Shown: in pieces, positions 41,770 through 49,324 of the stretch
Position numbering within the stretch: position 1 is the stretch's first letter
Layout: each line of letters opens with the position of its first letter
Assembly: GCF_024345995.1 (NCBI RefSeq)
Contig: NZ_JAGQCE010000008.1
Span: 62,001 to 126,000 of the forward strand
DNA from: Synechococcus sp. Cruz-7E5
Lineage (GTDB): Bacteria > Cyanobacteriota > Cyanobacteriia > PCC-6307 > Cyanobiaceae
DNA: 64,000 nt
Direction: 5' to 3'
Made by a program: the position numbers and the translations under genes
The notes under the pieces: model-generated
Databases searched by the model: none
What the model was told of the DNA's origin: nothing
What the model saw: only the letters and a program-made list of their open reading frames with translations

Positions 41770-42054
41770 ATGGTCTCCCGCTTGCCGCCCCGTTCTCGGA
41801 CTTCCGGCGATCAGCAGGAGGAGATCGAGGAGTGGCCCTATCTGGATGAAGGGGTCCTGTTGCCCACCCGCAGCCGCAAAGTGTGCATGACCTGCCATTG
41901 GTTCCGCCACCAAGCCGGTGTGAACTGCATCCCGCTGCTCACCTGCCAACTGCACCAGGGCCTGCTGGCTCAGGGAGAGCACCTCACTCACCGCTGCCAG
42001 GGTTGGACCGACGACATGACGCGCCAGCGGGGCTGGTGCCCGGAGGTGGCATGA
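41770..42054 (+). CDS. Small cysteine-rich protein
   Basis: 94 aa from ATG 41770. RKVCMTCHWFRHQAG, then INCIPLLTCQLHQGLL-like sequence and HRCQGWTDDM, provide several Cys and His residues for a zinc site. It overlaps the LOG-like gene by 4 bp. Unknown function. Confidence 0.5.
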   Translation: MVSRLPPRSRTSGDQQEEIEEWPYLDEGVLLPTRSRKVCMTCHWFRHQAGVNCIPLLTCQLHQGLLAQGEHLTHRCQGWTDDMTRQRGWCPEVA

Positions 42055-42467
42055 GCAACCGACGAACGGTGGTGGGCGTGATGGGCGCCGGAGAGGGCGC
42101 CTCCGCTGAGGCTGTGGCCCTGGCCGAGGAGCTGGGGGAGTGCATCAGCGCCCGGGGTTGGGTGCTGCTTACCGGTGGCCGACCCGCGGAGGTGATGGCA
42201 GCGGCAAGCCGCGGCGCGGCGCGAGTGGAGGGGCACCTGGTGGTGGGGGTGCTGCCCGATGAAGGGAACGGTGACGACAGGCTGAGCACCGCGGAACTGG
42301 ATCTGGCCCTGTTCACCGGCATGGGCAAGGCCCGCAACGTGATCAACGTGCTCAGCGCTGATGTGGTGGTGGTCTGCGGAGGCGGCGGCCCCGGCACGGC
42401 CTCAGAAGCCGCCCATGCGCTCAGCGTCAGGCGTGAACCGATCAGTAGTGCTCTGGGACAACAATGA
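42051..42467 (+). CDS. LOG/TIGR00725-like SLOG-fold protein, C-terminally short
   Basis: 138 aa. Strand and glycine loop VVGVMGAGEG, the second loop GWVLLTGGRPAEVMAAASRG, and VNVLSADVVVVCGGGGPGTA match the lysine-decarboxylase-like/LOG branch of the SLOG fold, which binds nucleotides. Relatives run ~155-170 aa; here the protein stops ~20-30 residues after GTASEAAHAL, so it may be truncated or frameshifted. It overlaps both the Cys-rich gene before it and a small frame after it. The role could be nucleotide handling near the mobile element. Confidence 0.6.
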   Translation: MSNRRTVVGVMGAGEGASAEAVALAEELGECISARGWVLLTGGRPAEVMAAASRGAARVEGHLVVGVLPDEGNGDDRLSTAELDLALFTGMGKARNVINVLSADVVVVCGGGGPGTASEAAHALSVRREPISSALGQQ

Positions 42468-42582
42468 AGTAGAGGTAATCTTCCGGGGACGGCGCTATAC
42501 GGGCAACTGGAGCGTGGATGACGATGGCGATGTGCGCCTCAGCCTCCCTGGTAGAACCTTTGCCTTCAAGCCTCTGGTCTGA
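42415..42582 (+). CDS. Small beta-rich protein overlapping the LOG-like gene
   Basis: 55 aa from ATG 42415 (GTG 42433 also possible). VVLWDNNEVEVIFRGRRYTG, then a strand-turn-strand with VRLSLPGRTFAF, reads like a small beta-barrel. It is in another frame than the end of the LOG-like gene. No family recognised. Confidence 0.35.
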   Translation: MRSASGVNRSVVLWDNNEVEVIFRGRRYTGNWSVDDDGDVRLSLPGRTFAFKPLV

Positions 42583-42740
42583 GTCATCCCCCCAGCAAGC
42601 GCCGCTGACACAACCGGAAAAATTTGCTGGTAGCTTCCTCCATTGTGCATTGATGTAGGCGTCACCGCAGTAACGACTTCGAACTGTTGACAGAAAGATC
42701 GATACGCTTCCCCGAGCACCGGCCACCAGCGCCCAACGAA

Positions 42741-43060
42741 TTACCTTTTCGATGCGCAATCGGCGGAGTACCCAAGGGAAGCGGTAGATGACGACGAGGA
42801 AAACCGTCCTTCACCGTTCTGATGAACGTCCAGCAGGATCACGGGGCTGAGCAGGATGGGAAGGATCAGCAGAACAACGGCAGGGTGTTCTTGATCCTTC
42901 GCCGAGACAGCTCCCATCCTTGTGTACGGATGGAGTGCGAGTTGGGCCCACTCAGGATACGTGGGTGAGCCGGCTGAGCCGACTTTAGACCCTCCTGCAA
43001 AAGTTCTGCCTCTTCTGCAGTGGAGCGGATGTCTTGCAAGTGCTGATCCGACTTGCTCAT
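42741..43060 (-). pseudogene. Possible frameshifted small membrane protein after the amidase gene
   Basis: An ATG at 43060 overlaps the amidase stop as ATGA and opens MSKSDQHLQDIRSTAEEAEL before stopping at 42866. In a shifted frame the sequence continues with a clear membrane helix (AVVLLILPILLSPVILL) to a stop at 42741. One frameshift near 42880-42900 would join them into a ~105-aa membrane protein. This is a suggestion from frame pattern only. Confidence 0.3.
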
Positions 43061-43938
43061 AGCCCCGCCTGCTGATTGTCGAACTGGGGGAATCCGCAGA
43101 CTGCGGCAGCGGCGCGATAGTGCGGATCGAAACGATCCCAGCGGAAACTGCGTGGGTCATAGCGGCTGTGGCTGCGGTCCACGGCGGCATGGGTAGTGAC
43201 CCGGGTCATTGGGATCCCAAAGCCAGCCTGCCAAAGCAGCACCTGTCCGGCGAGGGATTTGTACTGAGCTTCAGTATAGCCGGAATGACCGTCTCGATCA
43301 TCACGACCGTCCGATGGAGAAACTAGGCTGACATGGAGGGCAATGTTGTTGATGGATCCAACGCTCGAGGGCTTGGTGCGCTGCGTGGCATCGCCGAAGG
43401 CCGACATCCCGGAGCCGTATGCCCGCTTCTCATCAGGAACAATGCGCAGCCTGCTGCCGTCACGGTCGATGAGGAGGTGATAACTGGCCTGCTGATCATC
43501 TTCAGGGTGGTTAGTCTGGAAGAAAGCAACTGTCTGTGGCCCGCTGATTACCGTCTCATGGAGCACGATGAGCTGGGGGATGGAATTCAAGGGGCGCCCC
43601 CAACCATCCCGCTTCTCCCGTTTACCGAAGTTGCTCGGATGGGCGAGCGCCGCCTGCTCGAGTGGCAAGGCCAGGCTCTTAGCACAACTGGTCCGCGCTT
43701 GTTTCCCAACTGGTTGCAGACCTGAATCTGCCAACTCAATCAAAACGGGTAGACCCTGATTTCCTCCATTTTTAGCGCTGATTGACGGAGCCTTGGAATC
43801 CTTCTGGTCAAACGGTTGTGTGTTCCCGGATTGGTTCCGGATGTCTTTTGACTGCCAGGGAAAACGGAGCGGCAGTGATGAGCAGCCGCTCAGCGCGAGC
43901 AGACCACAGAGAGTAAACCAAAGGGGCATTGGGTTCAT
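43057..43938 (-). CDS. N-acetylmuramoyl-L-alanine amidase (Amidase_2/AmpD-like) lipoprotein
   Basis: 293 aa. The N terminus has a lipoprotein signal with lipobox LALSGC (Cys19). The catalytic domain starts near residue 110. Zinc ligands can be placed at His127 (QLIVLHETV), and in VTTHAAVDRSHSRYDPRSFR at His250 with Asp261 near the end; ASYHLLIDRDGSRLRIVP and SINNIALHVSLVSP are also family sections. It would cut the amide between MurNAc and the stem peptide at the membrane. It is the last full gene of a three-gene minus-strand operon with the IMS-domain and DUF975-like membrane proteins, so wall remodelling is part of this locus. Confidence 0.8.
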   Translation of the reverse strand: MNPMPLWFTLCGLLALSGCSSLPLRFPWQSKDIRNQSGNTQPFDQKDSKAPSISAKNGGNQGLPVLIELADSGLQPVGKQARTSCAKSLALPLEQAALAHPSNFGKREKRDGWGRPLNSIPQLIVLHETVISGPQTVAFFQTNHPEDDQQASYHLLIDRDGSRLRIVPDEKRAYGSGMSAFGDATQRTKPSSVGSINNIALHVSLVSPSDGRDDRDGHSGYTEAQYKSLAGQVLLWQAGFGIPMTRVTTHAAVDRSHSRYDPRSFRWDRFDPHYRAAAAVCGFPQFDNQQAGL

Positions 43939-44595
43939 CTACTGCTTGCGGTAGTCCCAGATCTTCCAGCGGCCGCCCTCTTCCCTGAGGGTGTATAGCC
44001 AGTTATTAGTGTTCGAAGACGCTTTATTCCCGTTCGGCGAATGGAGGATGGAAGCCTCAGTCACCGATACGACGATCGACGGCATAGAGGGTGAAGGCAG
44101 GAAGCTGATGACTTCGTTCACCTTGATAGTTGTGTATGAGTAATAGCTATTGTTATTTTTAAGCCACTGAATCGAGCCATCCGTTTTCGTGATATCAGTC
44201 CAGAGAGGGCCGGCCGCCACCACCTGATCGGCAAGATCGGCGTTGAAAGGAGGGGCGAAGATCTGAGACTTCACAGTCAGCCACTGCTCCACGATTGCCC
44301 TGGCCTCAAGCTGATTGAGGCCTGACTGTTGTCCTGACTCGACGTCTGACTGGACGTCTGACTGCTGGTCTGACTGCTGGCCAGCCGGTGGTTTGGCGCT
44401 CGGCAGGGGCTTGATCGTGGTGCTGCGATCTGACAGCTGCTCCTGACTGGGGGTCTGCTGCGATTGGGCCATCCGGGGAGTCGGACGCTGGAGCAGGATC
44501 ACCACGACTCCTAGGGCAATGAGTCCGACCGGGAAGCAGATCAGCAAAACCAGAAGGGCCTGCTGATTGGTGAAACCGCGACTGGATTCTTTCAA
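43939..44595 (-). CDS. Membrane protein with shared N-terminal TM module and C-terminal IMS-like domain
   Basis: 218 aa from TTG 44595, whose bases overlap the upstream stop (TTGA). The N terminus is ESSRGFTNQQALLVLLICFP, then GLIALGVVVILLQRP, a transmembrane module also found in the protein at 55159. A Gln/Ser/Asp linker with 4-residue repeats (SDQQ, SDVQ) follows. The C-terminal ~115 residues, LEARAIVEQWLTVKSQIFAP through NNSYYSYTTIKVNEV, VVSVTEASILH and EEGGRWKIWDY, match the IMS domain found at the C terminus of ARC6/Ftn2, which lies outside the inner membrane in relatives. A division- or envelope-linked function is suggested. Confidence 0.7.
   Translation of the reverse strand: MKESSRGFTNQQALLVLLICFPVGLIALGVVVILLQRPTPRMAQSQQTPSQEQLSDRSTTIKPLPSAKPPAGQQSDQQSDVQSDVESGQQSGLNQLEARAIVEQWLTVKSQIFAPPFNADLADQVVAAGPLWTDITKTDGSIQWLKNNNSYYSYTTIKVNEVISFLPSPSMPSIVVSVTEASILHSPNGNKASSNTNNWLYTLREEGGRWKIWDYRKQ
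44330..44392 (-). repeat. 12-bp tandem repeat in the linker of the IMS-domain protein
   Basis: On the plus strand, units such as CTGACTGGACGT and CTGACTGCTGGT follow each other, encoding SDVQ and SDQQ. This is a short imperfect minisatellite. Confidence 0.5.
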
Positions 44596-45281
44596 GAGTC
44601 CTGCTCCGCAGACGGAGCGACCTGGCCACTGAGGGACAGCAGCTGCTGATAGCCAGCTGCCACCATGCAAAAGCCAACGGGGACACTGACAAAGCCTCCG
44701 ACCAGGCAGGCGAGGTACCCGAGCACCACCACACCGAAGACGGCCAGCAGGAACAGGGTCACGTCAAACCAATGGGGCGTCACCAGTCGGCGGCTGCTGT
44801 TGAGGGCATCCACAAAGGACTGGGGGCGGTCCACCAAGGCCATACCTGCAAAGACGTAGGACACCGCCAGATAAACCCCAGGGACCATGAATGCCAGCAG
44901 GCCTAACACAATAGCCAGACTTCCAAAGAGATGCAGGCCGATCAAGTTTGGGACCTCGGCCACCTTGGTGAATAGTTCCGTGAAGGCCAGTGTACGACCA
45001 CGCACCGACTGGAGGCCCCCATCCAGAAGTGCGATCGAAAAAACAAGACCTAAAATAGCTTGAAGTAGCGCGATACCGAACAGCAGAACGGAGATGCCCA
45101 TGAGGGAATCCGGGTTGTTGGTGCCAGCGGAGATCAGGCCATATTGAAGCCCCTGGAGAAGGCCGAGCACAACGGCCGCCAGCACAGTGAAGCCGACCAG
45201 CGTGCCAGCGTTGCGGTTGAATCCATTCCATCCATCACGAAAGGCTCGGCCCGCCTCAAAGGCGTGAGGGGAAGCAGACAT
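44592..45281 (-). CDS. Polytopic membrane protein (DUF975/YciC-like)
   Basis: 229 aa with about five or six hydrophobic helices: LVGFTVLAAVVLGLLQGLQY, ISVLLFGIALLQAILGLVFS, LIGLHLFGSLAIVLGLLAFM (after which VPGVYLAVSYVFAGMALV), and two near the C terminus (FLLAVFGVVVLGYLACLVGG). The pattern FRDGWNGFNRNAGTLVG, then helices, then a VPGVYL-type turn, fits DUF975/YciC-type membrane proteins of unknown function. It heads the minus-strand operon with the IMS-domain and amidase genes. The promoter lies in the ~150-bp gap to the metallopeptidase remnant. Confidence 0.65.
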   Translation of the reverse strand: MSASPHAFEAGRAFRDGWNGFNRNAGTLVGFTVLAAVVLGLLQGLQYGLISAGTNNPDSLMGISVLLFGIALLQAILGLVFSIALLDGGLQSVRGRTLAFTELFTKVAEVPNLIGLHLFGSLAIVLGLLAFMVPGVYLAVSYVFAGMALVDRPQSFVDALNSSRRLVTPHWFDVTLFLLAVFGVVVLGYLACLVGGFVSVPVGFCMVAAGYQQLLSLSGQVAPSAEQDS

Positions 45282-45604
45282 GGACGAGGTTTCAACCGCT
45301 TCAGACTTTAATCCGAAGCGACAGAAGATATCCAGAGCTACGGGACCTTCGGAATGCGTGGCTGCGCTGACTGCACAGAGCGCAGGCTTCCTGATGCAGA
45401 AAATGCATCGGGAAGCCGCGCATGCAGCCTGGGACTGAGGTCATGCCGGGGCCGTTGAGGACCTGCTCAGGGACTGCATCCTCAACCTGCCGAGAGGGAA
45501 GAGCATCGCTGCACCACGTCTGTTCTTCTATCAAGGGAAGGCTTTTTCAAGAGCCTGCCCGAATTCATGAATGGACGCTCCCGCCTGCTGCCCTGGCGAT
45601 CACC

Positions 45605-45614
45605 CCGTTTACCT
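45605..45614. repeat. Left 10-bp target-site duplication of the IS
   Basis: CCGTTTACCT, matching CCGTATATCT at 46881-46890 in 8 of 10 positions. Confidence 0.65.
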
Positions 45615-45663
45615 CAGGGCTGATTCAAAGTGTGTCACAGCTGCTCTGGCCTGAGCTGCCGGC

Positions 45664-46862
45664 ATGGGCTTTGGTCGGTGGTATCGCCTCCTCCCTGTGC
45701 CCGAAACCGCCTCTGCCGCAACCGATCTTGACCTGATCAGTTACCTGCAGGCGATACCGGATGCCCGCATGCGGCGTGGGGTCCGCATTCCGGCTTGGTA
45801 TCTGCTGCTGGTGGCGGTGCTCGGGATCCTGAGCGGTTGCCAGAGCCTGCGGGATCTGGAGCGGTTTGCTCGCCGTCATCACGCCGCGCTCACCAAGTCG
45901 CTTGGGCTTGAACTGCGGCGGCCCCCATCGGATTCGGCTTTCCGCTACTTCTTCCTGCAGGTGGATGTGGAGGCACTCTGCGCGGCGATCCGTGACTGGA
46001 CGATCGCCCAGATCCTAGGTGGTGCAGTGGATCTAGATCAGCTTGTGTGTGTAGCCCTTGGCTTCCGCGAAGCGGTTGGCAAAACGCTGCGTGGCTCGAT
46101 TGAGCCCACGCCTGGTGGCGGCTCGGCGTTCATTGCCCAGGTGACGCTGTACTCGGCCGCCTTGGGAGTGGCCATCAGCCAGGCCTGCTATGCCACCGGT
46201 GAGAACCACGAGCGGGCGGTGCTCCGGCAACTGCTCGGCGAGCTTGACCTGAACGGTGTGCTGATCCAGGCCGACGCGCTCCACACCCAGAAGCCGTTTT
46301 TCAGCAGCTCAAGGAGCAGGGGGCCGACTTCCTCCTGACCGTCAAGGGGAACCAAGAGACCCTGCATCGCCAGATCCGATGCCAGTTCCAGGGGAAACGC
46401 CACATCCCTGTTGAGGCAAGTGTTTTCGAGGAGGGTCATGGTCGTGCCATCACCTGGACGCTCCGCGCCAGACAGGCACCGGAGCACATCCGCCAGGCCT
46501 GGAGCGGCACCAGCTGGATCGTGGAAGTGATCGCCGTCGGCATTCGCGACGGCAAGATCTTCCAGGCCACCCATCTGTTTCTCACCAGCCTGCGAACCAC
46601 CCCAGAAGCGCTGCTGCAACTGGTGCGCGACCGCTGGAGCATTGAGGGCTGGCACTGGATCACAGGCACCCAGCTCCACGAGGACGCCCATCGCTACCGG
46701 GGCAACGGGGCCGGAGCGATGGCGACTCTGCGGACGGCAGCCCTCAACCTGCTCCGACTGGCTGGGTATCAGTCAATCCGAGCAGGGATGCAGGCCGTAA
46801 CTCACGACATCACGGCGCTACTGGCGATGGCGACGAGAAAGCCAGAAACAAGCTCGAGTTAA
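45664..46862 (+). pseudogene. ISAs1-family DDE transposase, frameshifted
   Basis: The first frame runs from ATG 45664 with LDLISYLQAIPDARMRRGVR (family N-terminal region), LVAVLGILSGCQSLRDLERF, and VLIQADALHTQK with a catalytic Asp, then runs off. From about 46293 the other frame continues AVFQQLKEQGADFLLTVKGN, the next part expected in the family, then RDRWSIEGWHW with the catalytic Glu-containing helix, and AMATLRTAALNLLRL. A single missing G after CAGAA explains the shift. The two halves together have the normal ~400-aa length. The element is therefore probably unable to move by itself, unless ribosomal slippage occurs. Confidence 0.85.
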
Positions 46863-46864
46863 GA

Positions 46865-46880
46865 CTTTGAATCAGCCCTG
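46865..46880. repeat. Right inverted repeat of the IS
   Basis: CTTTGAATCAGCCCTG, the exact reverse complement of 45615-45630; followed by the right target-site copy at 46881-46890. Confidence 0.85.
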
Positions 46881-47436
46881 CCGTATATCTGGAGACCTTG
46901 CTGGGTGATCAGGTGGCGGCCCGCTATGGCGATTTCGGCGCCCTTTCAGTACTCGCCCACGAATTTGGCCGCGCCTACCTCAGTAACATGGATCGACATC
47001 CCCAGGGGAAAGAGGGGTAACTGGAAGCTGATCGCTTTGCTGGCGGCGTCGCTCGCTACGTGCTGCAGAAAGGGCTGCTGGAGCCGGGTGATCTCGACGA
47101 GGCGCGTGCCACCTTCGCAGCAGTTGGCGACCACGAGATGTACCACCATGATCACCATGGCACGCCCGTAGAACATCGTCAGTCCTTCCAGGAGGGCTAT
47201 CTGCAGGGATTCCGGCGATCCGGTGAGTATGCCGCCAACCAACCCCAGTCTCCGGCTCAGTCCTCAGCTGCACCCCAGCAGCCCAGCACACAGAAACAAC
47301 CGCTCAAACCTGCAGCACCCTCCTCATTTTTGCCGGTGCTCGGTCTTGGCCTGGGGGCACTGCTCGTATTGGTGATCGGTGGCATGTTCACTTTGGTGAA
47401 CCGGGCCAAAGGAGATGACATCTGACGGCATCTCCT

Positions 47437-48771
47437 ATGCCGAGTAAAGTTGCGAGTCCTGCCCGCACATCCCAGTTGCACTGCTCTCGATCCCGTCAAC
47501 GACCCGGGGAGTTCATGGCAGCGGCAGTGGCTGTGTTGATTACCGGTTGCAGCAGGGCACAGCTTCCGGCCTGTGTGACCGGCAACCCAGCACCGACTCC
47601 AGCCCAGCACAAGCAGTGGGATGCCCTGCCCGCTGCCGCCAGCCTTGATCTCGCTATCGACGGCAGCGGATCGATGCTGGGGCTGACAGGATCGGCGCAG
47701 GCCGCCAGCGCCTGGAAGGGACTGATCAAGGGCGTGACCCTGGCGGCGGCGGCCAACGGACTCCCTGTGCAGGCCCAAAGGGCTGGTGGTGGTGAGAGCA
47801 AACCCTTTAGCGATGCGCTGGAGGCGGCGGATCCCTGCTTCTTCGAAGGATGCGGAGCGTTCAGGCCGGTGAGCTCGAGCCTGGAAGCGCTCTGGAACGC
47901 CCCAGGGCTGAGCAAGGGGAAAGCACCACTAAGGATCGCGATCAGCGACCTAGAGGTCAACGACGGTGACATTGCCAAACTTGTGGCATCGATCAGACCC
48001 CACGCGGATCAAGGCGCCGTGATCGGAGTGCTAGCGGTTCGGTTGCCCTTCAACGGTATGGTTTACGACAGCCAGGGCGCTGTGATTCACACCGGCGAAG
48101 CGAAACGGCCGGTGTATCTTCTCGCCACAGGGCCCCGCACCCAGCTGCACGGCTTGCTCACGGATGTGAAGACCAAAGCGGCCCTGGCGGGCGTGGCCAC
48201 CGATGCCATGCAGCTCACCTTCCTTGATGAGCAGGCGAATGCGCCGACCCTCACGGCGAACAGCGTGTCTGGCACCCCCGCGGATGCGATCAGCGGCGGA
48301 CTGCCGGTCCGCCTGGCCGGCACGACCTACAGCCCGGCGGGTGAAGACCACTATCAATTCGCCAAGCTGTACCCCAAGGCCGAAGGCGTCACCCTAAGCA
48401 GCAGCAGAAGCCTCCCATCAGGACAAGAGAAACCCGATCTCGCTCTTGTGCGTCTTGAAGCGATTGCCCTGCCAGGAGGCAGTTCTGGGCTGAATGGTCT
48501 GAGCGTGAAAGGCTTTCAGATGAACGACCAGGAACTGAGCGTAACGATTCGGATTCCCGACACTTCACCATCCAAAGCTGTGCGTGCCTTTGTGCCTCGC
48601 GGGCAATTGCCGGAAGCCTGGTGGCTGAGCTGGAACCGGTGGAGTCCTGCGGAGGAGAGGGCCCACGATCAAACCGATGGGCTGTTGCTTATGTTGACTA
48701 GCCTGAGCAAGCTTATGGTGGCCCCGGGAGCGACTCCCGCAGCATCGTTGTGTCTGGCTTTCAGCCAATGA
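47437..48771 (+). CDS. von Willebrand factor A-type lipoprotein
   Basis: 444 aa from ATG 47437; an internal ATG at 47515 preceded by GGGGAG is an alternative that leaves the lipobox intact. AVAVLITGC is a lipoprotein signal with Cys39 as the modified residue. The vWA domain opens SLDLAIDGSGSMLGLTG, a D-x-S-x-S metal-binding (MIDAS) motif at Asp75-Ser79, and continues with LRIAISDLEVNDGDIAKLVA, where an acidic residue completes the site. The last ~200 residues form a second, beta-rich region (LSVTIRIPDTSPSKAVRAFV). vWA domains bind protein partners through metal. It opens the tubulin/Hsp70-like operon, so it probably links that machine to the envelope. Confidence 0.8.
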   Translation: MPSKVASPARTSQLHCSRSRQRPGEFMAAAVAVLITGCSRAQLPACVTGNPAPTPAQHKQWDALPAAASLDLAIDGSGSMLGLTGSAQAASAWKGLIKGVTLAAAANGLPVQAQRAGGGESKPFSDALEAADPCFFEGCGAFRPVSSSLEALWNAPGLSKGKAPLRIAISDLEVNDGDIAKLVASIRPHADQGAVIGVLAVRLPFNGMVYDSQGAVIHTGEAKRPVYLLATGPRTQLHGLLTDVKTKAALAGVATDAMQLTFLDEQANAPTLTANSVSGTPADAISGGLPVRLAGTTYSPAGEDHYQFAKLYPKAEGVTLSSSRSLPSGQEKPDLALVRLEAIALPGGSSGLNGLSVKGFQMNDQELSVTIRIPDTSPSKAVRAFVPRGQLPEAWWLSWNRWSPAEERAHDQTDGLLLMLTSLSKLMVAPGATPAASLCLAFSQ

Positions 48772-48786
48772 AATAACAACAGAATT

Positions 48787-49323
48787 ATGCGAAATCTGCA
48801 ATGGGTCCTGCTCGCGGCCTGCGTGGCTGTAGGCGTGATTTGGATCTTTCTCGGCCAGAACTGGATTTTTCTTAATCTCTTCCCTGGGTTGTTGGTGGGC
48901 CCCGGCCTGAAGCTGGATGACTATCTCCAGACCGGTAGCAGCCCGGCCTTTATCGTTTTCTGGGCCGGATGCATCACCGCCCTGCTGATCTGGATCGGGG
49001 TTACCTGGTCGTCACGGCCCAGTAGCTCGGCCCAGACCCGTCAGATGCAGCCGATGTGGTGGCTCGCCGCCGTTCTACTGACCGTGTTCGGCTGGCTCTG
49101 CCTCGGCTGGTTCACGATCTTCCAGTGGCAGGTCTCGGGCACCAGCCCGATCGAGGGCGCCGCCAACAATTTCTATCCCGTTCCCGCCGGCGGCTGGATT
49201 CTGCTGATGGGATTCGTCCTGCTGGACGTGATCCTCCTCTTCTGGCTGCCCACCTTGCTCGCCTCACCACGCACCTTCCGCCTAGTAGTGCCAGGCGCCG
49301 TCACCCTGCTCGGGAGCCGTTGA
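48787..49323 (+). CDS. Four-helix membrane protein of the tubulin-like operon
   Basis: 178 aa with four clear hydrophobic helices: WVLLAACVAVGVIWIFLG, PAFIVFWAGCITALLIWIGV, MWWLAAVLLTVFGWLCLGWF and GWILLMGFVLLDVILLFWLP. The loop with FQWQVSGTSPIEGAANNFYP between helices 3 and 4 may face the periplasm. No family recognised. It starts 15 bp after the vWA gene and ends 1 bp before the tubulin-like gene, so it is likely the membrane partner of one or both. Confidence 0.7.
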   Translation: MRNLQWVLLAACVAVGVIWIFLGQNWIFLNLFPGLLVGPGLKLDDYLQTGSSPAFIVFWAGCITALLIWIGVTWSSRPSSSAQTRQMQPMWWLAAVLLTVFGWLCLGWFTIFQWQVSGTSPIEGAANNFYPVPAGGWILLMGFVLLDVILLFWLPTLLASPRTFRLVVPGAVTLLGSR

Positions 49324-49324
49324 G

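Larger units (their letters stand above)
45615..46880 (+). mobile_element. ISAs1-family insertion sequence
   Basis: 1,266 bp bounded by 16-bp perfect inverted repeats: CAGGGCTGATTCAAAG at 45615-45630 and CTTTGAATCAGCCCTG at 46865-46880. Imperfect 10-bp direct repeats flank it. It contains one transposase frame with a frameshift. It is inserted in a zinc metallopeptidase gene at the VYL codons. Confidence 0.9.
45439..47425 (+). pseudogene. Neutral zinc metallopeptidase (YpfJ-like) remnant interrupted by an IS element
   Basis: Left of the IS, one frame reads VEDLLRDCILNLP, then APRLFFYQGKAFSRACPNS, TGA (45568-45570), and CCPGDHPVYL, matching the L-F-x-G, Cys and FYCPxDxxVYLD sections of the YpfJ/zinc metallopeptidase family. 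Right of the IS, from 46883, it continues VYLETLLGDQVAARYGDFGA, then VLAHEFGRAY, TAA (47018-47020), and LEADRFAGGVARYVLQ. The HExxH motif has become HEFGR, losing the second zinc ligand, while the downstream LEADRFAG (ELQAD-like) is retained. A C-terminal membrane helix (FLPVLGLGLGALLVLVIGG) survives. Two in-frame stops, the motif change and the IS mean it is dead. Confidence 0.85.

Noticed and set aside
42600-43000. Right attachment site of the element by repeat of the tRNA 3' end.
   Set aside because: I searched by eye for the T-arm and acceptor sequence between 37 and 43 kb and found no match; the border is unresolved.
48031-48357. Minus-strand open frames opposite the vWA gene.
   Set aside because: No motif or start signal, and the plus-strand protein is well supported.
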